From: Acidobacteria bacterium Mor1 | GTDB lineage: Bacteria; Acidobacteriota; Polarisedimenticolia; Polarisedimenticolales; Polarisedimenticolaceae | Length of the DNA: 64,000 nt | Direction: 5' to 3' | NCBI GenBank assembly: GCA_001664505.1 | Contig: CP011806.1 | Span: 389,067-453,066, forward strand | Part shown: positions 20,625 through 29,870 of the stretch, in pieces | Layout: each line of letters starts with the position of its first letter | How positions within the stretch are numbered: the first letter of the stretch is position 1 | Program-made: the position numbers and the translations under genes | Notes under the pieces: generated by a model | Database searches by the model: none | Seen by the model: only the letters and a program-made list of their open reading frames with translations | What the model was told of the DNA's origin: nothing

Positions 20625-21538
20625 GAGTTCTCCTCTGCGCCCTTGGCCGGGGGCTCGGTCTTCCAGCGGCGATGCATCCACAGCCAGTGGGAGGGCTGCC
20701 TGCGGATCCAGCCCTCCAGGATTGCCGTACAGCGAGCGGTCAAACGCACCACGTCTTCCTTGCGGTCTTCGCTTCGCTCGAACTCGACCGGAGCCTCGTA
20801 GCGAATACGGTAGCGGTCTCCATCGGGCTCGCAGGCCATCGGGACCACCGCCGCCCCGGTGCGGATGGCCAGCAACGCCAGGCTCGGAGTGGTCGATGCG
20901 GGCCGCCCGAAGAAGGGCACGAACACGCCGTCACCCCGGGCATCTTGGTCGATCAGGATGCCGATCGCGTTTCCCTGCCGAAGCTCCCGCATCATCTCAC
21001 GGGCGGCGTTCCGCTTGTAGATCACCGAAGAGCCCGAGAGGCCCCGGATGCGGGACAGCAGCGGTTCCAGCAGCGGGTTGTCCAGCGGGCGGGCCACCAC
21101 CGAGAGGGGAATGCCGTCGAAGTGGAACCCGTGAGTCAGCGCCAGCAGTTCCCAGTGGCCGAAGTGACCGGAGAACAGCAGGACCCCCTTTCCCCGGGCG
21201 TGGGCCTCGCGCACGTGCTCGGCGCCCTCGACCACGATGTGCCGGCGGCGGAAGGCCTCGTTGCCGAACTTCTCCAGGGCCAAAATGCCGAGGGTCACGT
21301 TGCTGAAGTGCCGCCAGCAGGCCTTGACCAGGTCCCGGGCTTCGGTCTCGGGGAGGGTCTCGCCGAACGCCTGGTTCAGGTTGTCCAGGGCGATCCGGCG
21401 GTGGCGCCCGTCGAGACGGTACATCGCCGAGCCCAGGATGTTGCCGAACACGCGAAGGGCGCCGGCGGGCAGGGTGCGGGCTACCGCGACCGCGCTCCAG
21501 TAGGCGGCGATCTCGACCCGGGCGCGGATCGGATTCAT
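20621..21538 (-). CDS. lpxL: Lipid A biosynthesis acyltransferase (LpxL/HtrB type)
   Basis: Protein of 305 residues, LABLAT family, adding a secondary acyl chain to Kdo-lipid IVA at the inner membrane. LFSGHFGHWELLAL carries the catalytic His-x4-Glu motif (about residue 120), and GILIDQDARGDGVFVPFFGR is the second conserved block. An N-terminal hydrophobic stretch around residues 8-30 fits membrane attachment. Start ATG 21538 overlaps the lpxK stop as ATGA; the open frame continues 100 codons upstream inside lpxK and is not used. The exact acyl specificity cannot be told. Confidence 0.9.
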   Translation of the reverse strand: MNPIRARVEIAAYWSAVAVARTLPAGALRVFGNILGSAMYRLDGRHRRIALDNLNQAFGETLPETEARDLVKACWRHFSNVTLGILALEKFGNEAFRRRHIVVEGAEHVREAHARGKGVLLFSGHFGHWELLALTHGFHFDGIPLSVVARPLDNPLLEPLLSRIRGLSGSSVIYKRNAAREMMRELRQGNAIGILIDQDARGDGVFVPFFGRPASTTPSLALLAIRTGAAVVPMACEPDGDRYRIRYEAPVEFERSEDRKEDVVRLTARCTAILEGWIRRQPSHWLWMHRRWKTEPPAKGAEENS

Positions 21539-22539
21539 CGGGGCGCCCCCATGGAACGTTCCAGGGCGCGACGCAGCGGCGTGTCGTCTTCGAAGGCGAT
21601 CTCGATCCGAAGCGCCAGAGGTTGGCCTTCGGGGAACAGGCCCATCGCTTTCGTCATCCGCGCCCGGTCCTTTTCGGTAGTGATCGCCGGCACGTCGAGC
21701 TCCCGGCAGCTCCGGGCCAGTGCTTCGAGCTCGGCGTCCCGATAGGCATGATGGTCGGGGTAGTCGTGAAACGAAACCAGGTCGACACCCGCCTGCTCGA
21801 GGCTCCGGCGAAATGCCGCCGGTTGGGCGATGCCGCAAAAGGCAAGTGCCCGGGCGGGCGCTTCGACCTCACGTCCGGCGGCGTCGACCAGTCCGGCGGA
21901 ACGATGCCGGGAGGTCAGGCAGGGGACTCCCGGAGCCAGCGTCGCGATCCGGGAGAGCAACCCCGGCGACGGCGCCTGTTCGCTTCGGGTCAAGACGATG
22001 ACTCCGGCCCGGGACAGGCCCTCGGGAGGTTCCCGCAGGGTGCCCGCAGGCAGCACGCGGCCGTTGCCGAAGGGCTTGTTCGCGTCCAGGAGCACGATAT
22101 CCAGGTCCCGGCCCAGCCGGCGATGCTGAAACCCGTCATCCAGCACGATGCCGTCGGCTCCCGCGGCGATCGCTTCCCGCGCGCCGGCGATGCGGTCGGA
22201 GCCGACGACCACCGGGACGCCCGGAAGCATCCGGGCCAACATGTAGGGTTCGTCGCCGGCGATCTCGGCGGTGCTGTGGATGCCCTCAGCGTCGGAAACC
22301 CGCAGCGGCCCTTTTCCTGCCTTACCCCGGTACCCGCGGCTGACCACCGCCGGCCGGTGGCCGCGTTCGGCCAAGAGCCTGACGATCCAGCAGACCATCG
22401 GCGTCTTGCCGGTGCCGCCGACCGATAGATTGCCGACGCTCAACACCGGGACACCGACCCGGGTCACCCGCTCGGGCCGGTCGTAGCGGCGATTGCGCCA
22501 GCGCATGAGACCGGCGTAGGTCCAGGAGAGCAGGCTCAA
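21535..22539 (-). CDS. lpxK: Tetraacyldisaccharide 4'-kinase
   Basis: Protein of 334 residues that phosphorylates the 4' position of the lipid A disaccharide. NLSVGGTGKTPMV is the P-loop and GIVLDDGFQHRRLGRDLDIV the DDGFQH motif typical of LpxK. Start TTG 22539 overlaps the waaA stop as TTGA, with GAGGG just upstream; it gives LSLLSWTYAGLMRWRN, the usual membrane-associated N terminus. Confidence 0.94.
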   Translation of the reverse strand: MSLLSWTYAGLMRWRNRRYDRPERVTRVGVPVLSVGNLSVGGTGKTPMVCWIVRLLAERGHRPAVVSRGYRGKAGKGPLRVSDAEGIHSTAEIAGDEPYMLARMLPGVPVVVGSDRIAGAREAIAAGADGIVLDDGFQHRRLGRDLDIVLLDANKPFGNGRVLPAGTLREPPEGLSRAGVIVLTRSEQAPSPGLLSRIATLAPGVPCLTSRHRSAGLVDAAGREVEAPARALAFCGIAQPAAFRRSLEQAGVDLVSFHDYPDHHAYRDAELEALARSCRELDVPAITTEKDRARMTKAMGLFPEGQPLALRIEIAFEDDTPLRRALERSMGAPR

Positions 22540-23795
22540 TGAACCCTCGCCGAGAGAATGGCAGCGCGCACCAGCTGTACGCTGCGCTCCAGGGCGCCCT
22601 GTTCCCGTTCGATGCACGCCCGGGCGGCGCGAAGCTGCTCCTCACCACGTGCGGGGTCGTCGAGAATGGCCAGCCACTCTTCGGCCAGCCTCGCGGAGTC
22701 GGCGATGCGGCATCCTGCCCCGGCCTCGATCAGCGTCGCGGCCAGTTGCTCGAAGTGCATGGTATGGGGGCCGAACTGGACCGGAGTGCCCACGACCAGG
22801 GGCTCCAACAGGTTGTGTCCGCCGACCGGCACCAGGCTTCCTCCGACGAACGCGGCGTGTCCCAGGGCGTAGAGCCGGCCGAGCTCTCCCAGGGTGTCGA
22901 CCAGCAGCAGGTCTGCGTCGCCGACGGCCTGACCGCTGGAGCGGGTGCAGCAGCGCAGACCCCGGTCCCGGCAGATGCCGGCGACCTCGGCAGCCCGTTC
23001 CACATGCCGCGGCGCCAGGACCAGCAGCGCCGTGGGATAGCGCTCCCGCACCGCGGCGAAGGCATCCAGGATCTGGGGCTCTTCGCCGATTCCGGTGGAC
23101 CCGGCGACCAACACAGGGCGTTGGTCATCGATGGCCAACTCGCGGCGCAGTGCGCCGGCGTCGACACGGGGCACCGGAAGGTCGTACTTGATGTTGCCGG
23201 TCACCGTCACGACTGAAGCGGGAACGCCCAGTTCGTGAAACCGGTCGGCGTCGGCGGTCGAGGCGGCGCCTACGAAGCGAAGGCCGCCGAGCAACGGCCG
23301 GTAGAGCGAGGCGAAGCGGCGGTAGCGGGACATCTTTTCCGGGGCCAGCCGCCCGTTGACGACGCCTACGGGAAGGCCGCGCGCCAACGACTCGGACAGG
23401 AGGTTGGGCCAGAGCTCGGTTTCGACCAGCACCAGGCAGGCGGGCCGTAGTGCGTCGATCAACTTGCCCGGGAGGCCGGGGAAGTCGAGGGGCAGAAAGA
23501 AGGCGTCCTCGATCCCGTCCCGCGGCAACTGTGAACGTCCGGTGCGGGTGGTGGCGGAGACCACCAGCGGCGGAGGGGGATCACCCGCGGCCAGGCGGGC
23601 GGCCAGACTGCCGACGATTCGGGCCTCACCCACCGAGGCTCCATGGAGCCAGACCGCCCCTGAGCGCCCCTCGGGAAGGTGCCGCACCAGGCGCTGGGCC
23701 ACCTCTTCCCGCCGGGCTTCGTCCCCCGGGAGCAGGGCCCACATGGCCGCCGCTGCCCGGGCGGGCCACAGCGCGGCGTTATATAGGTGCAGCAT
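22536..23795 (-). CDS. waaA: 3-deoxy-D-manno-octulosonic acid transferase (Kdo transferase)
   Basis: Protein of 419 residues, GT30 family, transferring Kdo from CMP-Kdo to lipid IVA. HGASVGEAR contains the conserved catalytic Glu (about residue 57), and the C-terminal half has GGSLVPVGGHNLLEP, the nucleotide-sugar binding signature. The N terminus is hydrophobic. Start ATG 23795; an in-frame GTG precedes it directly. First gene of the five-gene LPS operon. Confidence 0.95.
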   Translation of the reverse strand: MLHLYNAALWPARAAAAMWALLPGDEARREEVAQRLVRHLPEGRSGAVWLHGASVGEARIVGSLAARLAAGDPPPPLVVSATTRTGRSQLPRDGIEDAFFLPLDFPGLPGKLIDALRPACLVLVETELWPNLLSESLARGLPVGVVNGRLAPEKMSRYRRFASLYRPLLGGLRFVGAASTADADRFHELGVPASVVTVTGNIKYDLPVPRVDAGALRRELAIDDQRPVLVAGSTGIGEEPQILDAFAAVRERYPTALLVLAPRHVERAAEVAGICRDRGLRCCTRSSGQAVGDADLLLVDTLGELGRLYALGHAAFVGGSLVPVGGHNLLEPLVVGTPVQFGPHTMHFEQLAATLIEAGAGCRIADSARLAEEWLAILDDPARGEEQLRAARACIEREQGALERSVQLVRAAILSARVH

Positions 23796-23868
23796 CACGG
23801 GGGTGAGAGGGCGCTCCGTTGGCTCGATTCGCGGTCGGGAGATCGGGCTCCGATCCCCACAAGTCCTT

Positions 23869-23874
23869 AGTATA
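23869..23874 (-). promoter_or_regulatory. Candidate -10 box for the LPS operon
   Basis: On the minus strand TATACT lies about 73 bases upstream of the waaA ATG. No good -35 is visible at 16-18 bases. It is the best candidate in the 220-base gap between waaA and the divergent HD-GYP gene. Confidence 0.3.
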
Positions 23875-24017
23875 GCGCAACTTCAGGCCGGTTCGGGGTG
23901 CCCGGAAGGAGTCCTCCCAGGGTTTGCGCGGGGCCCCGCCCGGGCCCATATTCGCACTCAGGTCCGGCTTTTCCGGATCCTTGCGGCAAGCTCTCTGATG
24001 GCGGAGCCCAGCGTCTC

Positions 24018-25823
24018 GTGACCGATCGCAACACCGGCGCCCCTGCTGCGGGCGCGAAACCATCCGGTGGGTCCCGGCCGATCCGCCGTGGGCGCATCGT
24101 CCTGTCCATGGCGGCGATGCTCGCCGTGGTGGGGCTCGCCCCGCTGGCCGCCGCCGCCTGGAAGTTGATCGACATCAACCGGGAGGCGCTGACCACCTCG
24201 CAGCAGGAGTATCAGCTGCTGCTGGCTCGATCGGTCTCCCGGGAGATCGATATTCACCTCGACGGGATCATCGCCCAGCAACATCAGCTGGCCCAGGCTC
24301 TCGGCGCCGCCTTCGGCAGGCGCTCGCGGATCGAAGGGTCACGGATCCGCCGAGTCCTCGAGGAAGGAACCGACGAGCGCATGCGCTACGTGCGGTTCAC
24401 CGACCTGCGGGAGCGCAGCACCGAGGTCGGCGGCTTCGGCGTGCCCCCCGAGGCCGAGGAGTTGTTCGAGACCGCGCTGCGTTACGGAGCGGAGCTCGTC
24501 GAGCAGAGTCCCGGGCGCGCCCCGCAACCCCGGCTCAACACCCCCTTCGAGACCTCCAGCGAACCCCGCCGCACGGTGCTGGTCGCCATCTCGCCGGTGG
24601 TCTCCCACGACAAGTTCCGCGGCGTGATCACCACGGTGATCGATTTCGAGGATATCTGGAACCAGGTCGCGGCCCGGCGCTCGGCCCACACCCTGTTCGC
24701 GTTGGATACCAACGGCATCCCCTTCGCCAGCACGAACCTGCAACAGGTGCGGCCGGGGGAGAGTCCCCTGGAGGGCTCTCCGCTGGTGCAGGCATTCCTG
24801 CAGAGCCGGGACGCCCGCACGATCCCCTTCGATCTGCAGAACGCCGGCGCGACTGAGAGTTTCATCGGTTCGTTCACCACCACCGAACGCGGTTGGGGCA
24901 TCTTCGTCCAGGCGCGCCAGGAGCAGATCTACCATCCCGTGGCCAACATGATCGAGAGCACCCTGACATGGTCGCTGGCCGCGGTCGCCATGGCGCTGTT
25001 CGCCGCGCTGTTCTTCGCCAAGACGCTGTCGAGCCCGATCAACCGGCTCGCCGCCGCCTCGCGGGCCTTCGCCGCCGGTGACTTCACCTCCCGGGCGATC
25101 GTGCACTCCAACAACGAGATCGGAGAGCTGGCCGAGAACTTCAACACCATGGCCTCGCGCCTCGAGAGCTACATCCGCAAGTTGCGCCGGGCCGCCGAGG
25201 AGAACAACGAGCTGTTCCTCGGCACCATCCGCGCGTTGGCCCAGGCGATCGATGCCAAGGATCCCTACACCCGGGGTCACTCGGTGCGGGTCAACAAGTA
25301 CTCGGTCCTGCTGGCCCGGCGGTTGGGCCTGAGCGAGTCGGAGATCCAGGAGATTCACGTCTCCTCGCTGCTGCACGACGTGGGCAAGATCGGGATCGAC
25401 GATTCGATCCTCAAGAAACCGGGTGTGTTGACCCCCGAAGAGTTCGCGGTGATGAAGACCCACCCGGTGCTCGGCGCCAACATCATGGAGCCGATCAAGA
25501 AGATGAAGCGCATCCTTCCGGGGCTGCGCTATCACCACGAGCGTTGCAACGGCAGCGGCTATCCCGACGGTCTGAAGGGGGAGGAGATCCCGCTGATGGC
25601 CCGGATCATCGCCGTCGCCGACACCTTCGACGCGATGACCACCAAGCGCCCCTACCAGGAGGCGATGACCTTCGAGGCCGCCGTCGCGCGGATCAACTCG
25701 CTGAAGTCCATCGCGCTGGATGACCGGGTCGTCGAGGCGTTCAACCGCGCCTACAGTGACGGTGAGATCGTCCCCGAGGAGGACGACGCCGCCTCGAGCA
25801 GCGACCGGATCGCCGCTATCTGA
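24018..25823 (+). CDS. Membrane sensor HD-GYP phosphodiesterase (c-di-GMP)
   Basis: Protein of 601 residues. A first membrane helix (about 28-50) and a second (about 314-336) bracket a periplasmic sensor region resembling a Cache domain. A HAMP segment follows (PINRLAAASRAFAAGDF), then an HD-GYP domain with H453-D454 (LLHDVGKIGIDDSIL) and G514-Y515-P516 (GSGYPDGLKGEEIP). Such enzymes usually hydrolyse c-di-GMP. I chose GTG 24018 (MTDRNTGAP) because the upstream codons look non-coding; a weak GGAG lies 11 bases before. Its stop overlaps the 3' end of the opposite HEAT gene by 8 bases. Confidence 0.9.
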   Translation: MTDRNTGAPAAGAKPSGGSRPIRRGRIVLSMAAMLAVVGLAPLAAAAWKLIDINREALTTSQQEYQLLLARSVSREIDIHLDGIIAQQHQLAQALGAAFGRRSRIEGSRIRRVLEEGTDERMRYVRFTDLRERSTEVGGFGVPPEAEELFETALRYGAELVEQSPGRAPQPRLNTPFETSSEPRRTVLVAISPVVSHDKFRGVITTVIDFEDIWNQVAARRSAHTLFALDTNGIPFASTNLQQVRPGESPLEGSPLVQAFLQSRDARTIPFDLQNAGATESFIGSFTTTERGWGIFVQARQEQIYHPVANMIESTLTWSLAAVAMALFAALFFAKTLSSPINRLAAASRAFAAGDFTSRAIVHSNNEIGELAENFNTMASRLESYIRKLRRAAEENNELFLGTIRALAQAIDAKDPYTRGHSVRVNKYSVLLARRLGLSESEIQEIHVSSLLHDVGKIGIDDSILKKPGVLTPEEFAVMKTHPVLGANIMEPIKKMKRILPGLRYHHERCNGSGYPDGLKGEEIPLMARIIAVADTFDAMTTKRPYQEAMTFEAAVARINSLKSIALDDRVVEAFNRAYSDGEIVPEEDDAASSSDRIAAI

Positions 25824-27825
25824 CCTGGAACCGGATCCAGGCCGACAGTTCCTCGGGGGATCCGTCGATCTCGTCGAGATCCAACCCCCGCTCCAGCCGC
25901 CGGATCGCCCAGTCGATGCGTTCCTGCTCCACGCCGTTGTAGGAACGGGGCTGTCCCATCCGCGGCCCGCGCAGCTCGCGCAGCAGCGGTAGCGCTTTCT
26001 TGCCGCGCTGGACGGCGAGGTACAGCAAAGCGGTGGCGTCGCGCCCCCGGGTGCGGCGGGCCGCCCCTTCCAGCGACGCTTCCATCTTCTTGCCGCCGAT
26101 GCGCCGGGCCAGCCAGTTCGCGGCATCCCGGGTGGCGAGTTTCGACTCCCGGTCATACGCCGGGTCGTCGATCACCCGCCGGGCGAGCTCTGCGGCATTC
26201 GCGGCGGGACCGCGGGCGGCCCAGGTCAACACGTGGGTCTGCAGTTCCGGGTCCAGGGAGTCGAAAGCCTTGGCGAGATGGGCGAAGGATGCGGTGCTGT
26301 CGATCTCGATCAGGCGCTCCAGCGCCAGACGGTGCATCGCCGGGTTCTCGTTACCGATCATGGAGGCCCAGGCGTCGGCGTCGTCGCCACGCTCGGCAAT
26401 CTGTTTCAACTGCGCTGCCGTGTCCCGCAGCCGGATCTGGATCGCGGCGTCAGGCATGGTCTCGGCGGCCTGGAGCAGGTCGTCGGCGGGAGCGGAGTAG
26501 CGCAAGGTGACCAGCGCGTCGCTGAGGAAACGGATCCGTTCGATGGACGCACCGTCGGGGCGGAAGTTCGGCACGTCCTCCTGGATCAACATCGAGGCCA
26601 GACGGGGAGCGAGACGGGGATCCCGCTTGTCGAGCAGGGTGGCCATGACCCGTTGTGCGGTACCCCAGTGGGGATGGCGCAGCATGCCCAGGAGCGTGTC
26701 CGCCGCGCTCGGGTGACCGAGGGCGAACAGGCCGTCGATGGAATCGATGCGCACCGCCCAACCCGGATCGTTGAGGCCGAGACGTACCAGGTTGATGCCC
26801 TTGTCGCCGACGCTGACGGCCCCGCGGACCACCGAGGCGCGCTCCAGGGGTTCCGCGCGCTGCATGCCCGAACGAAGCAGGGGAAGGGCCCGTTCGCCGA
26901 GGGTGTCGGCGACCAGCGGGTAGATGTAGACCCGGATCTGGGGATCTTCCATGGTCTCGAGCAGGCCCAGCAGTGCGGTCTCCGCCTTGGAGTCCAGCTT
27001 GCCCGGGTCGATCGCGTCGAGGGCACGGGCCGCCAACAGCCGGGCGCGGGGGAGCGGGTCTCCCATCGCCTCGATCAGCACGGCGGCATCCTCGGGTTTG
27101 CCCAGGGCGCCCATGGCTTCGAGGGCGGCACCCCGCACCAGCAGATTCTCTTCGTCGAGCAGTCCGAGCACCGCCTTGCGCCCGGCAGGGGCCCCGACAC
27201 GGGCCAACGCCTTGATCACCTGAACGCGCCGGTCGCTGAGCTCTTCCTCTTGCTTGTAGCGCTCGAGTTGGTCGAGCAGGAGCGGCACGCTCTTGTCGCC
27301 CAGCACCACGGCGGCCATCTCGAGTCCCGACAGTCCGCGGCCGAACTCGATGTGGGCCGACTTCAGCCGGTAGGCGTCCATCAGGTCCAGGCCGTCGGTG
27401 TGTCCCATCAGAGCGAGACAGAAACCGGCCCAGGCGATGCGGGTCATCGGGATCTTGCCCGACTCCTGATTGGCCGACTCGACGGCGATGCGCAGCGCAT
27501 CGGAGACCGGTTCACCGCCGATGTGCGCGGCGGCCAACGACGCCAGAAAGAAACGGCTCGGGTCCGGGGTCTCGATCTCGGGAACCAGGAAGTCGACCAC
27601 CGGCTCGCCCAGGGCGATCAGCTCCTCGAGGGACTGGTCGAAGCGGTCCTGATATTCGACGGGAGTGGATGCTTCCCCCAGCGCGTCGAACGCCTGGAGC
27701 ACCGCCGTGCGCAGGCGCTCCTGTTCGACCAGCTCCTCGGGGGTCGGCCCCTGAGCGGCGGCGGGCAGCGGGGTGACTAGAGCGGCGAGGACCAGGGCGG
27801 CCGGGATCAGAGCGGTCCGGAACAT
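25816..27825 (-). CDS. Exported HEAT-repeat protein
   Basis: Protein of 669 residues with a clear signal peptide (FRTALIPAALVLAALVTP, cleavage near AAAQG at about residue 25). The rest is a chain of helical repeats of about 30-40 residues of the HEAT/PBS-lyase type, for example RGAALEAMGALGKPEDAAVL. These usually form protein-binding solenoids. No catalytic motif is seen. GAGGAG precedes the ATG. It converges on the HD-GYP gene with an 8-base overlap and diverges from a second HEAT gene. Function unknown. Confidence 0.8.
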   Translation of the reverse strand: MFRTALIPAALVLAALVTPLPAAAQGPTPEELVEQERLRTAVLQAFDALGEASTPVEYQDRFDQSLEELIALGEPVVDFLVPEIETPDPSRFFLASLAAAHIGGEPVSDALRIAVESANQESGKIPMTRIAWAGFCLALMGHTDGLDLMDAYRLKSAHIEFGRGLSGLEMAAVVLGDKSVPLLLDQLERYKQEEELSDRRVQVIKALARVGAPAGRKAVLGLLDEENLLVRGAALEAMGALGKPEDAAVLIEAMGDPLPRARLLAARALDAIDPGKLDSKAETALLGLLETMEDPQIRVYIYPLVADTLGERALPLLRSGMQRAEPLERASVVRGAVSVGDKGINLVRLGLNDPGWAVRIDSIDGLFALGHPSAADTLLGMLRHPHWGTAQRVMATLLDKRDPRLAPRLASMLIQEDVPNFRPDGASIERIRFLSDALVTLRYSAPADDLLQAAETMPDAAIQIRLRDTAAQLKQIAERGDDADAWASMIGNENPAMHRLALERLIEIDSTASFAHLAKAFDSLDPELQTHVLTWAARGPAANAAELARRVIDDPAYDRESKLATRDAANWLARRIGGKKMEASLEGAARRTRGRDATALLYLAVQRGKKALPLLRELRGPRMGQPRSYNGVEQERIDWAIRRLERGLDLDEIDGSPEELSAWIRFQVR

Positions 27826-27860
27826 CTACAGGAACTCCTCGGAAGTCGGTGCAAACAGGA

Positions 27861-27866
27861 ACTATA
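27861..27866 (-). promoter_or_regulatory. Candidate -10 box of the minus-strand HEAT gene
   Basis: Minus-strand TATAGT lies 35 bases upstream of the start codon at 27825. A poor -35 (TCGCCG) sits 17 bases further. Proposed mainly from position. Confidence 0.3.
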
Positions 27867-27947
27867 CCGTCTGTTTCGCTTCCCGGCGAAAGGGGAGGCC
27901 CGGGACCGCGGGCGGGTGGTCCGCGGCTGCCGCGAAACCCCGGGGAT

Positions 27948-27956
27948 TGCTATACT
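27948..27956 (+). promoter_or_regulatory. Extended -10 promoter of the plus-strand HEAT gene
   Basis: TGCTATACT is an extended -10 element 33 bases before ATG 27990. The -35 region is weak, as often with extended -10 promoters. The same nonamer occurs before mutS on the minus strand. Confidence 0.5.
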
Positions 27957-27989
27957 TCCCCTCCATTTCAGTCAATCCGGGAGATTGCG

Positions 27990-29204
27990 ATGAAGTTCAA
28001 GGCCGTTTGTTTGTGTGCTCTTTCGTTGACCCTGGGAATGATGCTGGCCTGCGCCGGCGGCGACCCGGTGGCAAGCAAGGCGGAATCGGCCTGGCGGGCG
28101 ACCCTGGACAAGGACCCGGATAACGCCGGCAAGTACACGATGCAGGTCGCCTCGGGCTCCAGCGCTCCGTTGGCCCGGCAGCTGATGATCGAGGGGCTGG
28201 ACGCGCCCAAGTACAAGGCGGCCCTCGGCGCCGCCGAGGCGATCGCCAAGGATCCCTTCCCGGAGGCCCAGGCCAAGCTCAAGGAGATGTTCGACACCAA
28301 GGCGGGTGCGATCCAGGTGCAGTCCGCGGTGGCGCTCAACAAGCTCGGGGACGCCGAGGCCGGCGAGTGGCTCAAGGGCAAGCTCGGCGAGTTGATCGGA
28401 ACGACCCGGGTCGACGTGCTGGTCTTCCTCGGCAAGCAGGACCGCGAAGCGGTGACCCCGACCCTCGAGGCGATGATGGCCTCGAAGGAGCAGCAGGACC
28501 AGGACGAGGCCTACCAGGCGTTGGGCCAGATCCAGCAGGACTGGTCCAAGGAGCGTCTGCTCAAGGCGCTCGACACCGAGCGGGGTGAGAATCGCAAGTT
28601 CGCCGTGGCTGCGCTGGGCAAGAGCGGCGATCCGGAAGTGGCCAAGAAGATCCAGAAGTTCGTCAACACCCGCGGTCTGGTCTTCTCGACCCTCGAAGCG
28701 TTGGGTGAACTCGGGAACCCCGATTCCAGCGACGCCGTCGAGTCGATGATGGACAACGCCTACTCGGCGGTCCGTGCCCGGGCGGCGGCTGCGCTGTGGA
28801 AGTTGGGGACTCTCGAGAACCCGGCGGAAGCGATGCAGGGCATCATCGATCCGGAAGACGCCGAATCACGGATCGAGGTCGCCGAGCAGTTGGCGTCGAT
28901 CGACGACCCGGCCGCCCTGGCCATGCTCGAGACCCTGGCCGGCGATGAGGACTCCACCGTGCGTCAGGCCGCGGTCTACTCCCTGGCCGAGCGTTCCGAA
29001 GACGCCGTGCTGCCGGTGCTGGCCAAGATGGTCGAGGACAAGGCGTACACCGTCTCGACGGTGGCGATGCGGGAACTCGGGCAGCGTGGAGACGCCGCGG
29101 CGATCGATGCGTTGGCGCCGCTGCTGGACAGCGGCAACCAGTACGTGGTCATCTCGGCGGCCAACGCGATCCTGGAGTTGAAGGAACGTCACTCCGGCGC
29201 TTGA
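27990..29204 (+). CDS. HEAT-repeat exported protein, possible lipoprotein
   Basis: Protein of 404 residues from ATG 27990 (MKFKAVCLCALSLTLGMMLA), with GGGAGA 5-8 bases upstream; the open frame runs further upstream but without coding character. A hydrophobic leader ends at MLAC (C21), close to a lipobox but with Met at -3 instead of Leu, so lipidation is uncertain. The mature part is HEAT-like repeats such as AAIDALAPLLDSGNQYVVIS. It is divergent from the other HEAT protein and may work with it. Function unknown. Confidence 0.78.
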   Translation: MKFKAVCLCALSLTLGMMLACAGGDPVASKAESAWRATLDKDPDNAGKYTMQVASGSSAPLARQLMIEGLDAPKYKAALGAAEAIAKDPFPEAQAKLKEMFDTKAGAIQVQSAVALNKLGDAEAGEWLKGKLGELIGTTRVDVLVFLGKQDREAVTPTLEAMMASKEQQDQDEAYQALGQIQQDWSKERLLKALDTERGENRKFAVAALGKSGDPEVAKKIQKFVNTRGLVFSTLEALGELGNPDSSDAVESMMDNAYSAVRARAAAALWKLGTLENPAEAMQGIIDPEDAESRIEVAEQLASIDDPAALAMLETLAGDEDSTVRQAAVYSLAERSEDAVLPVLAKMVEDKAYTVSTVAMRELGQRGDAAAIDALAPLLDSGNQYVVISAANAILELKERHSGA

Positions 29205-29229
29205 CTTTCGCAGGCCTTTCGCCTAGCCT
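29201..29229 (+). promoter_or_regulatory. lexA promoter with candidate SOS operator
   Basis: TTGACT (29201-29206), a 17-base spacer and TAGCCT (29224-29229). The -35 overlaps the stop codon of the HEAT gene. GCTTGAC (29199-29205) and CTTTCGCCTA (29216-29225) recur exactly in the recA promoter with one base different spacing, which suggests a common regulator, most simply LexA. Confidence 0.6.
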
Positions 29230-29264
29230 TGCCCCCGTCCTTGGACCTGGTGGGAGGAGACGAG

Positions 29265-29870
29265 ATGGCTCTGACGCGGCGGCAACGGGAAGTGCTCGAC
29301 GTCATTCGCGACTTCATCGCGCGCAACGGCTATTCGCCCAGTCTCGAAGAGATCGGGGGGGAGCTGAATCTGTCGTCGGTGGCCACGGTGCACAAGCACG
29401 TCAGCCACCTGGTCGAGAAGGGCTACGTCCGCCGCGGGTGGAACCAGAACCGCTCCATCGAGCTGGTCGATTCCGCCGACGGGGGCGGTGTCGTGCAGTT
29501 GCCGCTGGTGGGCACCATCGCTGCCGGGCGTCCGCTCGAAGCGGTGACCGTCTCCGAGGCCATCACCGTCGCATCGGACATGGTCCGGGGGCAGGGCGCG
29601 GTCTACGCCTTGCGGGTCCAGGGTGACTCGATGGTCGATGAGCAGATTCGCGACGGCGACTACGTCATCATCTCCGAGCGCAAGACCGCTCGCGACGGCG
29701 AGACCGTCGTCGCGTTGATCGATCCCGGCGACGCCACGCTGAAGAAGTTCTATCGCGAGGGGGCCACCGTACGTCTGCAGCCCGCCCACCCGCGGATGGA
29801 TCCGATCCTGGTGCCCGCCGACCGGGTGCAGGTGCGGGGTGTCGTCGTCGGTGTCATCCGGCGGTACTGA
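29265..29870 (+). CDS. lexA: SOS repressor LexA
   Basis: Protein of 201 residues. The N-terminal winged helix has LTRRQREVLDVIRDFIARNG and SLEEIGGELNLSS; the self-cleavage domain has the A87-G88 bond (IAAGRP), S122 (GDSMVDEQIRDGDYV) and K160 (ATLKKFY). RecA filaments trigger its autocleavage. Start ATG 29265 has GGGAGGAGACGAG upstream. pabB starts inside its last 32 bases. Confidence 0.95.
   Translation: MALTRRQREVLDVIRDFIARNGYSPSLEEIGGELNLSSVATVHKHVSHLVEKGYVRRGWNQNRSIELVDSADGGGVVQLPLVGTIAAGRPLEAVTVSEAITVASDMVRGQGAVYALRVQGDSMVDEQIRDGDYVIISERKTARDGETVVALIDPGDATLKKFYREGATVRLQPAHPRMDPILVPADRVQVRGVVVGVIRRY

Noticed and set aside
23898-24017. Upstream extension of the HD-GYP reading frame by 40 codons.
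   Set aside because: The translation is Pro/Gly/Arg-rich and unlike an N terminus before a membrane helix; GTG 24018 is more plausible.
24339-26156. A 605-codon minus-strand open frame opposite the HD-GYP gene.
   Set aside because: No signal or domain; the opposite strand has HD and GYP motifs in the right order.
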